A DNA stretch of 64,000 bases from Henricia sp. BOLD:AAB3569. Taxonomy: Eukaryota; Echinodermata; Asteroidea; Spinulosida; Echinasteridae. This document shows, piece after piece, positions 55,411 through 64,000 of this stretch. A program made the translations under genes and the position numbers. The notes under the pieces are model-generated. The model made no database searches, had not been told where the DNA came from, and worked only from the letters and a program-made list of their open reading frames with translations. Numbering within the stretch: position 1 is the first letter of the stretch; each line of letters starts with the position of its first letter. The stretch lies in the NCBI GenBank assembly GCA_037783545.1, contig JBBELK010000481.1, positions 1,674,001 through 1,738,000 on the forward strand, read 5' to 3'.

Positions 55411-56040
55411 CAATCGGTACTTGACAATTAACAATTTCAGATGTAATTTATCAGCCGTCAGCATTGGACTTAATTTGGTTAGCAACCATTTCTGTAAGTT
55501 TTACACAAATTCATTGCGGAAACGACTTAAATCTCATCTCGCCCCAAAAAGAAAACGTGAATATTGCGAGCTCAAATAATACTCAAAATGTACATGTAGG
55601 TCTAGCATACTGTATAAATGGGAACCATTCCAATCTTGCAAGCATCCCAATCTTGCAAGCATCCTGGTTTGCGGTCAAACTTTACCCAAAACGTCAGCCC
55701 CTGGGAGCATAAAGTCTCCCCATTCTTCTAAGAATGGATGATTTATTCCCACTCTAAATCATTCTTGGATCCGATTTCCAGATTATACCTTGGAGGTTTT
55801 ATAGCCAGTTGTTGGAACTTCGAGTTTTGGGTTACAGTTTCATTCACAAGAAACCTTTTGCCCTAGCCACAGTGGCTCCTACTTTTAAAGGCAAACAGTG
55901 GATGTATTTTTTACCCTGGGTTTCTTAAATTCTTGGCCAGCTCCCCCATGCAGATGACCTGGGGGCTGCACATACGGGGTAGCATAAAAGGTACATGTAC
56001 AGTACAGTACTTTTGAGCTTGACAGTTTCAATAATTTTTT
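55411..56040. other. No recognised gene
   Basis: The word CATTGGACTTAATTTGGTT at 55462 recurs near 47990 (CACTGGACTTAATTTGGTTC); it may be a worn element end. Otherwise unassigned. Confidence 0.4.
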
Positions 56041-56044
56041 GAAA

Positions 56045-56179
56045 ACCTGAGGGAGTATATCACTGTGTCCCATAGCTCAGCTAGTAGAGCATCTGCCTGG
56101 TGTATCAAAGGTCTTGGGGAAAACCTGGGGGAGTATACCACTGTGCCTCATAGCTCGGCTGGTAAAGTATCTGCCTGAT

Positions 56180-56223
<44 letters not shown>

Positions 56224-57270
56224 TCTTTCTGGTATTCATACCAAGGATTCCTCAATAGTGCTCATTGCACTGTCACTCGCAAGCATGAGGAAACCCATGA
56301 AGAATTAGAAATGGCCAGAGACACCGGGGATGATCCCCCTTGCTCTTCACGAAAGAATGCTCTGGGATCTTTAGAGTGCGTTCCAAATTACCTAACACAC
56401 TGGACCAATGGCTTTACATCCCTTCCGAAGGATGGAGCAAGTGTGGTTGAGTGCCTTGCCCAAGGGCACAGGTACCGTAGCCGTGGGGAAGTTCGAACCT
56501 GCAACCCCAAGTTTTCACCTATGATTGCGAGTCAATGACCTAAACCGTTCGGCCACGGTACCCCAAAGTTCTTGAGGAAAACCTGGGGGAGTATACCACT
56601 ATGCCTCGTAGCTCAGCTGGTAAAGCATCTGCCCGGTGTATCGGAGGTCTTGGGGGAAACCTAAGGGAGTATACCACTGTGCCTCGTAGCTCAGCTGGTA
56701 GAGCATCTGCCAGGTGAGTCAGAGGTCTTGGGGGAAAACCTGAGGGAGTATACCACTGTGCCTCGTAGCTCAGCTGGTAGAGCATCTGCCAGGTGAGTCA
56801 GAGGTCTTGGGGGAAAACCTGAGGGAGTATACCACTGTGCCTTGTAGCTCGGCTGGTACTGGTAGAGCATCTGCCAGGTGAGTCAGAGGTCTTGGGGGAA
56901 AACCTGAGGGAGTATACCACTATGCCTCGTAGCTCAGCTGGTAGAGCATCTGCCTGGTGTATGAGAGGTTTTGGGCATATCCTGAGGGAGTATACCACTA
57001 TGCCTCGTAGCTCAGCTGGTAGAGTATCTTCCTGGTGTATCGGAGGTCTTGGCAAAAACCTGGGGAGTATACCACTGTGCCTCGTAGCTCAGCTGGTAGA
57101 GCATCTGCCCGGTGTGTCAGAGGTCTAGCTTGAGGAAAATCTGAGGGAGTATACATGTACCACTGTACATGTACCTCATCGCTCCGCTGGTACATGTAGA
57201 GCCCTGGATAGATAGAGCATCTGCCCGGTGTGTCAGAGGTCTTGGGTTTGAATCTCTATGAGGACTATGA
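56045..57270 (+). repeat. Third tandem array of tRNA-like units (S1), interrupted by a SINE
   Basis: About two units lie before and nine after an S3 SINE (56179-56569). Units read CTCGTAGCTCAGCTGGTAGA with GAGGGAGTATACCACTATGC. The last unit has a box B (GGGTTTGAATCTC, about 57244) and ends ATGAGGAC. This is the same organisation as array 1, with box B only in the final unit. Confidence 0.9.
56179..56569 (-). repeat. Full-length SINE S3 inserted in the tRNA-like array
   Basis: It starts with (ATT)n at 56179-56222 and ends with GGCCACGGTACCCC. It is the reverse complement of 32780-33143. The array unit is cut between GATGTAT and CAAAG. Confidence 0.9.
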
Positions 57271-58154
57271 CTTTTTTCCCAACTTGTAGGCCTATTTGTA
57301 CATGTACAAATCTTTTAAATCAGGTGATTTTTTTGTAGTGGTACAGAGGGTTTTTTTTAGGGGAGAGGGGAGAGGGGAGAGGGGGGAGGGGAGAGGGGGG
57401 GTCTCGTGGACGAAACACACAATCGGGTCACTGTTCCCTCGAGAAAGAATGCAGTCCGTTGTGGAAATCGTGGGAACATTCCACAGTATTTGATAAGTCA
57501 AAGTAATAACAACTCATTGTGCTTATCATAACTGACATTGCGCTTTAAAGATGCATACTTGCGTGTGATATGGTTTAGTTAAGCACATGTACATGTACCC
57601 TCAAAATGAAATTTGATTAAAAAACTAATTTATCTTGTTCACATGGTTTAATAACTTGCACTTTTCGTTTTGTATCCTCCAATTCTTTAGAGCCTACATG
57701 TATATCTCATTTCAAATTTATTTAACACACATTGTACCAAAAGATTGAGCAATATTTTATTAAAATCTATTATCAAAGGTGCAAAATTAGGCGTCAAAAT
57801 GACAATGCACATCGTGCCTTTAATGGGCTCATTGGCATGAGTCCATTACAAAGCCTTAACCTAAGCCCAAACTGGCTTTACTAGGATTTATCCAACAGTC
57901 ATCAATTTGAAATACGAAACTACTTCAGATCTAGCACCCAGATTTCTTTGCATTCTGCTAGTGCTAGGTCAAGCAACAAATTGAATTGGCAAGTTAACAA
58001 CACCATGGTTGTTTTTTCAATTAGCGGCAGTAATTGTGCTTCCCCCAGGGCAGTGGATTTTGGATTGTGCACTAGTACCAATGGCACTTGGGTAATTTTC
58101 CCCCAGTAAAATCCCCCACCCACCCCAAAATACCAGTAGTTTTTGTCAGACTAG
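57271..58154. other. No recognised gene; GGGGAGA tract
   Basis: A GGGGAGA-type run lies at 57358-57400. The frames across it are low-complexity. Confidence 0.5.
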
Positions 58155-58863
58155 TACCCATTTCCCACTACAAAATCTCCGGGTTAACGGCAATCCTTAA
58201 CCCTGAGATACCCCGGGGCAGCGCGAGCGTTCCCACTTCTCCTTTACTGCCCCGGGTTAAGACACAAAATTCGGCCGTTACCCTGGGGTTCGCTAACCCT
58301 GCTAGCGACCAGGGTTAAGGATGGCAATCTCGGGGTTAACGGCCGAACCCGGAGGTTAGCATTGTAGTGAGAAACCAAGCAGGGTTAAACTTGTACGTTC
58401 ACAGGCAATCTCGGGGTTAGCTTGCGCTGCGCTTGCACACGTCATAATTGTACGGTACGTACACGTATACGTGCACATTTTTGCTCTCCCAATTTATTAA
58501 AGCATGGCTTCTCAAGCATCGTATATCACAATTCATAACGAAATGAAGAGGACAAAGGTGTGGAAAGAAGAAGAAATAAAGCTCCTCATCCAGGCCTGGT
58601 CGATAGACAAGTTCAGTAACAACTCGATGGGACTACTCAAATCAGAATAAGATGTTTGCAGATTTTCATTCCTCCAGTCCCTGTATACAGATAAGCCCGC
58701 GTCTAGTGGGGAAACCGCATTGTGCTAACCCGGGGCAAGCTCGCCCAGGGTTTAGCGAAACTCCGGGTTAAGGAAACAAATGGGAACATAACCCCGGGGT
58801 AAGAAAAGCTTAACCCGGGACGGCAAATCTCCGGGTTAAGCAGTTTGTAGTGGGAAAAGGGTA
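58155..58863 (+). mobile_element. 709-bp inverted-ended element carrying a SANT/Myb-like fragment
   Basis: The ends are TACCCATTTCCCACTACAAA and (inwards) TACCCTTTTCCCACTACAAA, followed by CTCCGGGTTAA-type words. Flanks are TAG and TAA, a possible 3-bp duplication. GGGTTAA and CCCCGGG words recur inside. PIF/Harbinger elements are known to encode a Myb/SANT-like protein besides the nuclease, so the relic at 58504 supports that group. Confidence 0.75.
58504..58650 (+). pseudogene. SANT/Myb-like DNA-binding domain fragment
   Basis: A 48-residue frame starts MASQASYITIHNEMKR and contains KVWKEEEIKLLIQAW, the first-helix motif of trihelix/Myb-like (Myb_DNA-bind_4) domains with W20 and W32 at typical spacing. 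It stops soon after (GLLKSE), before the second and third helices. In Harbinger elements the Myb-like protein binds ends and helps nuclear import of the transposase (established for the family). Here it is a relic. A captured host exon is an alternative. Confidence 0.65.
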
Positions 58864-59440
58864 TAAGAAAACAATACTTGATTTTACAAGTGTGAACGAA
58901 ACTAGGCCCCTGACTGCCGTGGTATTATGGCTTCATTTTCTGTGCAGTATAGAGTCAGGGAACCAGCCTAAATAGGACGGTGGCTTCACACATTTTCTTG
59001 AAAGCATGGACACAGTTTTTCAGTATTTTCTAGGAATGTTGAGGTACTGAGCTGACTTATACACAGGTTGGTTTTTACCATACACACGCTCAATAACACA
59101 TGGAGATAACACCGTTTGTAAAGTTTCCTAATCAAGTAATATATCTTTAATGGTAATGTCCCTACTGCTGCATAACAACTCCCCTTTGCCCGCAAAAGGA
59201 TAAAAAACAAATCTATAAATTGTATCATTCTCACAAACAAAATATTGTGTACAGGGAACACACGTTCTATACTGTACTGTATGCTTGGAGTGATCAACAA
59301 ATGACTAGTTGTGACTGGTCGGCTTTGGTTTGTGTACAAACATGCCATGCAACTGACTCGAACTGTAATGTGTAAAACTAAACAGCTTATGTTGGAACCA
59401 ACACAAAACAGAACTCAATGAATAGACAACTACATGTATA
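58864..59440. other. No recognised gene; worn T1 end
   Basis: 59050-59156 is a decayed T1 right end (AGGTTGGTTTTTACCATACA, GTAATATATCTTTAA). Otherwise unassigned. Confidence 0.45.
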
Positions 59441-59510
59441 GTTGTGTCCGCATTGGACTTGTTTTTCGGGAGGTTATACCGAGACGATGGTATAATGAAA
59501 AAACATTGTC
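59441..59510 (+). mobile_element. Solo left end of family C
   Basis: GTGTCCGCATTGGACTTGTT then GGTTATACCGAGACGATGG matches the first 65 bp of 30198-30603; the rest is absent. Confidence 0.65.
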
Positions 59511-59654
59511 GACGTTACAATGGAAAACTCCCTACTCTGTGAACTGTTCTGTTTTACGGTAATTTCGTAAGTTTGGTGATATTTTACACAAAACATGATT
59601 TTTAACTAAAATGTAAATATTTTAACCAAAAATGCTATTTTTTAACCACTACAG

Positions 59655-59857
59655 GAACAGATGAGCAAGGAGGAGGTCTCCGGGTGAACCCAGCCTACAT
59701 AGAGCCTGGTCAAGTCGTCACTTCTAACGGACAGCGACGCTCAACGCACAGCACCAGTAACAACTCAGCCCAGCGAAGGCAACAGTATATGAGAGATCGG
59801 GACCGGAGGCATACGCTAGCAACGCAAACTGCGGCAGCTGGGACATCCGGCAGCCCG
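59655..59857 (+). CDS. Probable internal coding exon, unrecognised protein
   Basis: This is the best exon candidate in the window. It follows a T-rich tract and acceptor (TTTTTTAACCACTACAG) and ends at a consensus donor, CCG|GTGAGTAA. The only long frame enters with two bases of a split codon and leaves in phase 0, giving 67 residues. The peptide begins TDEQGGGLRVNPAYIEPGQV, then has a Ser/Asn/Gln-rich basic stretch (GQRRSTHSTSNN, RRQQYMRDRDRRH) and an Ala/Gly/Ser end. It is likely disordered and I recognise no domain. No neighbouring exon is visible in the window: the introns would carry MITEs on both sides. Because it lies 800 bp after the SANT fragment on the same strand, the two could belong to one gene, but nothing shows that. 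Confidence 0.5.
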
Positions 59858-59975
59858 GTGAGTAATTCAATGTGTCATCAACCGTACACCTTAGAAGTCT
59901 TAAAATAAAATTGTCTTAGCCACTGTCTATTCATATACATGTAGTCGGCTTTTTAACTTAGCTGGTCTTGACCTA

Positions 59976-60395
59976 AGGCATGTTCCCATTGGACTTTCTT
60001 TTCCGCTGCCTCGCGGGAAGTTACCGCGACCTTCGGTAACATTCCTTCGTGTAATCTTCCCATACGTTCCCATTTGCAATTGTTTTCATTGCCCATGCGG
60101 AAAGCTACCGCGACCTTGCAGTAAACTTTTGTCGTGCAGGCCCATAGTTTACTGCAGGGTCGTGTTCATTTTACAGGGCGAAACTGTTCCCATTGGACTT
60201 TTCGATGGCCCTGTAAAACTCCCGCGGCTGAGCGGAAAGTTTCCGCGGACTCTTTTACCCTGTAAGTTTTACATCGTGGTCGCGGTAGCTTTACAGGGAC
60301 GCTAATTCTCCGTGCGTCCCCATTAGACTAAATGTTGTTACTCTCCCGCACAACCACGGGAGTTTTACCAAAATTAGTCCAATGGGAACACCACT
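59976..60395 (-). mobile_element. TAA-type element, family B, 420-bp copy
   Basis: The ends are AGGCATGTTCCCATTGGACT and (inwards) AGTGGTGTTCCCATTGGACT. It is the inverse of 62094-62654 and 41002-41420. Flanks are CTA and ATA, so the duplication is worn. Confidence 0.8.
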
Positions 60396-60610
60396 ATAGT
60401 TGCTGTTTTAGCCCATTTATATACTTTTCAAGTCGGAAATTGTAGTTATTGAGTCAAAATGTTCAGTTTTTAAGTCACAAAGTTAAATTTAGTCCAAAAA
60501 ATCCATCTTTCAGTAAAAATCATCACCGATTAAAATGTTGAAATTTATATAAACAGATACCGTGTTAGATCCCGGCCCCAAAGGCGTGGGTAAATTTTCC
60601 CAACACTTGC

Positions 60611-61032
60611 ACCATGTTTACACTCGAACCGGCAACCACAAAACTGAACATTTGCCGCTTTTACACTACAGCCCAAATCGCTTCAACTCGCTTCCAAAAC
60701 TGCAAAAGTCATCACTAAATGTAACTGCAGCGCGTGTTGCTGCACTAGTGCCAGATTGGTCAATTAAATCTACTACACTGTGGGCACCGCCCCAATGACA
60801 CTCAAATTGCCGAATCTGTATTCGGGTAGCGTTTACACTGCAAGCTACCTTGATGATTGCAGGGTTCAACCGTACCCCAAAGGCGACTTGAAAAAGGCGA
60901 ATCAGACCCAGGTCTGATCCGCCTTTTTCAACTCGCCTTTTGCGTTTACACTTAGTGCCTACCTGGCTTCAACTCCCCTTTTTGGAAATTGCGGAGTTCG
61001 ATTCGGCAAAGGCGAATCAAGTGTAAACGGGC
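60611..61032. mobile_element. Family F element, copy 2
   Basis: The ends ATGTTTACACTCGAACCGGC and (inwards) CCCGTTTACACTTGATTCGC match copy 1 at 9947. It is shorter by about 70 bp. Its core GACCCAGGTCTGATC lost one base of symmetry relative to copy 1. Confidence 0.8.
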
Positions 61033-62090
61033 TGATAGTGCTACATGTACATGTATATGTACTGGTACATGTACATTTTGTAGTATGGTGTAATTGTTTT
61101 AGCACATGTGTCAAAATATCTCTTTGGGCTTACCCTAAAAAAAGTCCCATCCAAACAGGAAAATAAAAAAAATCTGTGTCGCCTTTCTGACCTCCCATAA
61201 ATTACCACATAAAGAACACTGCTGTATTCAGTGGTCAGGTTGTCCATAAAGTTAAGTAATTGGTGGCCATTATTCATGCTAACAGTGTACCAGAAATCCT
61301 GTCAGAGGCCCTGTAAATCCCTCCACAAATAACAGTTAGTGGTTTTGTGCAGACAATTTAAGTGTTGGGACAACAAGATATTCTAACAGCTGGGGCAAAC
61401 CTTGGGAGTAATCTTGTTTACTATAATTTTTGCATGCAGTTAAAAACTGACTGTGATGACTGTAGGATTTTGAAATCATGTGTGTTCATTTTCATCATGT
61501 TTTGAGTTTCGAATCACCATTTTCAGGTCAATCTACTTTTTGATTTAAAAATATATATTTTGATGTCAACTTAATTACAAAAGAAATTTTCAAATTTCGA
61601 TAAAACTAAAAATTTGTATTTTTTGTTGCTCGTTAGGACTATATTTTTTAGCTAAAAGGTTCAGTTTTGGAGCTGTTTTTCTTGAAAACTAAACTTTTTT
61701 TTACTCAAAAACTAAATATTTAGACTTTAAAATTTTCACTCAACTCAAATATTGTCACAGGAAATTGGATAACGAACACTCATGGAATTTCACAATTGGG
61801 ATACAATTTCATAACACGTTTCAATCAAAGTTTTTTTTTTTTTTAAGATATCTGAAACTATGCATTATAAGAAAATGGAAACTGTCAAAAAGCCCTGTTG
61901 AACAAGAGAATATTTTCAAAACCATTTTTCTCAAAATATAGAAATTTCACATTGCCTGCATGTAGCAGGGTTGTAGTTGAGTCTATCACAAGTCCAGAGC
62001 CGATAAAATCACAAGTCCATGACAAGTCCCGCACAAGTCAGTAACAAGAAGCAAAGGATGAACACGCACAAAAGAATGCCTTTAGTGGTG
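61033..62090. other. No recognised gene
   Basis: 61482-61785 has TGTGTTCATTTTCATCATGT and TAGACTTTAAAATTT words related to the 52516 element. Around 61970-62060 the word CACAAGTCC recurs, and its relatives appear again at 62685-62730 on the other side of the family B copy. Confidence 0.4.
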
Positions 62091-62093
62091 TTC

Positions 62094-62654
62094 CCATTGG
62101 ACTTTTTTTGGTAAATCTCCCGTGGCTGTGCGGGAGAGTAACAAAATTAAGTCCAATGGGGACGCACGGAGAATTAGCATCCATGTAAAGTTACCGCCAC
62201 CACGATGTAAAGCTTACAGGGCGAGAGAGGCCGCGGAAACTTTCCGCTCAGCCGCGGGAGTTTTACAGGGCCCTCAAAGTCCAATGGGAACAGTTTCGCC
62301 CTGTAAAATGAACACGACCCTGCAGTAAACTATGAGCCTGCACAGCAAAGGTTTACTGCAAGGTCGCGGTAGCTTTCCGCTTGGGCACTAAAAGCAATTG
62401 CAAATGGGAACACATGGAAAAATTACACGAAGGAATGTTACTAAGGGCGTGTTTGTTTCATGACAGATCCGAATCCAGATCCCGAGTTTAATACCGCGCA
62501 GAAACAAACGAAACTGCTCTCAACTACATGTAGGAATTAAAGTCACGTGAATTGGATCTGCGCAAATCTGGATCCGTCTGAAACAAACTCGCCCTAAAGG
62601 TCGCGGTAACTTTCCGCGAGGCAGCGGAAAAGAAAGTCCAATGGGAACATGCCT
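62094..62654 (+). mobile_element. Family B element with TTT flanks and a nested MITE
   Basis: TTT at 62091-62093 and 62655-62657. The ends are AGTGGTGTTCCCATTGGACT and (inwards) AGGCATGTTCCCATTGGACT. Without the nested 150-bp element and one TAA it is 408 bp, matching its relatives. The 68-codon frame at 62122 is a shadow. Confidence 0.85.
62445..62594. mobile_element. 150-bp Tourist/Harbinger-like MITE nested in family B
   Basis: TAA at 62442-62444 and 62595-62597. The ends GGGCGTGTTTGTTTCA and (inwards) GGGCGAGTTTGTTTCA differ at one base. The uninterrupted site is at 41350-41365 (ATGTTACCGAAGGTCGCGG). GATCC words recur inside. Confidence 0.9.
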
Positions 62655-62657
62655 TTT

Positions 62658-63194
62658 GTTGGAGTTCATTTGAATAGCTTGTGACTTGAATTAATTGACT
62701 TGTGAAGACTTGTGATAGACTCAACTACAACCCTGGCACGTACATGTAGGGCTTATGCAGATCAGATCATGGGACGTGCATTAAAATGTCAGTGTCCAAA
62801 GTCAACACAAAAAGTTTGCGAAAACGGATGTTGAAGTTGTTATGTATTTTGAATTGACATTCAAAGAATATACACATACATGTAGGGGTAGTACGCTTGG
62901 GTGAATAACGCAAATTGCAAAATCAGCCCTCTGGGCTTTTTCTGCTGTTGGCACCATGAAAAGCCAAAAGCGCTCCATGTTAGACTGAGATTAACAAAGA
63001 GTCCTTTTTGTCGCTTTCATGTTGTCTGTGTAAACAAGCAATGGGAAATTCCACTAGATTTATGGCTCTGAATGCAGTGAGTGTTGACAGTAGAAATCCA
63101 TTTACATGTAGGGCCTACATGTAGGCTAAATGCTAAAACCTGTCTGAGTCTGTGGTGTATGTTTGCACATGTTTTGATCTTGAAAATCTGAAAT
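62658..63194. other. No recognised gene
   Basis: Unassigned apart from the CACAAGTCC-type remnant near 62685-62730. Confidence 0.4.
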
Positions 63195-63197
63195 TAA

Positions 63198-63520
63198 AGC
63201 CACGTTCTACACTGGCAAACATTTCACATAAAACATGACTAAACTTCAAGTTTTGGCATGTTTTTCAGGAAAGTTTGCAGGTGTGGACGGCACATAAAAC
63301 TTCACCAAGCTGTTTGGACATGCTGCTATTGGCAAACATTTGTTTGCTCATGTTTTATGTCTGAACCAATCAGGAACCAGTTTCAGGTCATGTGATTAGA
63401 GCCAGCCAATCGTGATCACATGATTGTTCCAGAAGTCTGCTTCTGTTTGCCAATGTAGGCACACAGAAAAACATCAGCAAACATACCTGTCTGGTGGTGT
63501 TTGCTAGTGTAGACGAGGCT
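63198..63520. mobile_element. TAA-flanked 323-bp element (GCAAACA-rich)
   Basis: TAA at 63195-63197 and 63521-63523. The ends are AGCCACGTTCTACACTGGCA and (inwards) AGCCTCGTCTACACTAGCAA. GGCAAACATTT and its complement recur inside. Confidence 0.85.
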
Positions 63521-63543
63521 TAAAGGTACATGTAAATGTACAT

Positions 63544-64000
63544 TTAAGCCTAGCGTACATCGACATTGCAACTGGAAGCAACTCAACTGATCAGTTGCTG
63601 TCGATGTGTGCGTAGCGCGCACATCGACAGAAACTGATTAGTTGCGCAACTAGCGGCAATAGGGAGCAACTAGCCAGCGCACATTTCCAGAGCGCGCACA
63701 TCGACACGGCAACTCGGTAAAGCCTAGAGTACATTGACCTTGCAACTGTTGCTTTCAGTTGCTGTCGATGTGCGCGCACGTGATCAGATTCACGCGAACA
63801 ACTGGCAGCAACGAGTTGCAAGTACGCGTACATCGACGCAACTGACCGCAACTGGGTATACAACTAGTTGCCAGAAAGTAGAACATGAGCAACTCGCGGC
63901 AACTGGAATTTTTTCAGTTGCCGGTAGTTGCAAGTGCGCGTACATCGACCTTTTTGAGCAACTGATCAGTTGCTCCCAGTTGCTCCCAGTTGCTCCCAGT
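63544..64000. mobile_element. Inverted-ended element rich in CAACTG/CAGTTG, cut by window end
   Basis: It begins TTAAGCCTAGCGTACATCGA and has a second internal start-like word AAAGCCTAGAGTACATTGAC at about 63718. CAGTTGC/GCAACTG and GCGCGCACATCGAC words occur throughout. The window ends in three copies of TTGCTCCCAG. The right terminus is outside the window. Confidence 0.65.

Overview
The window looks like intergenic or intronic DNA from a marine invertebrate. It is AT-leaning, has no bacterial-style operons, no long ORF that is not repeat-derived, and many words such as ACATGTAC, ACCGGTA and TAGGCCTA. An echinoderm or another deuterostome fits best, but that is inference and no host gene pins the taxon. 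I found no complete host gene. Three stretches could be single exons (about 1024-1195 +, 51597-51819 -, 59655-59857 +), and only the last has two convincing splice sites.

Almost everything recognisable is mobile or tandem DNA, often nested. Retroelements: two LINE 3' fragments (1495-3010 and 6440-7113) and three tRNA-derived SINE types. One SINE type has exploded into three tandem arrays of tRNA-like units (1-900, 45136-46095, 56045-57270). DNA transposons: (i) elements flanked by TAA with unlike bodies but similar outer ends; one 709-bp member carries a SANT/Myb-like coding relic, which fits PIF/Harbinger. (ii) Elements flanked by TTAA whose ends begin AGG; one sits inside a LINE reading frame and another splits a SINE. 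(iii) A set of palindromic elements beginning GGGTC/A with a subterminal GTGTGACA motif; two copies have perfect 4-bp target duplications. (iv) A 968-bp element with an 8-bp target duplication and a decayed THAP-like ORF, which fits the P superfamily. (v) Two Tc1/mariner relics, one with the transposase helix-turn-helix and one with Sleeping-Beauty-like ends. (vi) A 278-bp element with an 8-bp duplication.

Tandem arrays: a 2.1-kb satellite of about 31-bp units with a 654-bp higher-order duplication (21600-23715), an AAGTC-based minisatellite (38880-39870), and shorter ones. The long ORFs inside these arrays are repeat artefacts.

Layout. 0-10 kb: tRNA-like array, LINE with a TTAA insertion, and a 3.5-kb palindrome split by a 2.3-kb TTAA insertion that holds the THAP element. 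9-21 kb: split SINE, GGGT palindromes, TTAA elements. 21.6-23.7 kb: satellite. 24-38 kb: foldbacks, Tc1 relics, TAA elements. 38.9-39.9 kb: minisatellite. 40-51 kb: TAA and GGGT elements and the second tRNA-like array. 51-64 kb: inverted SINEs, a 568-bp TAA element, the third tRNA-like array, the SANT-bearing element, the best exon, and TAA elements to the end. The main interest is the pattern of nesting, empty sites and rapidly diversifying terminal repeats.
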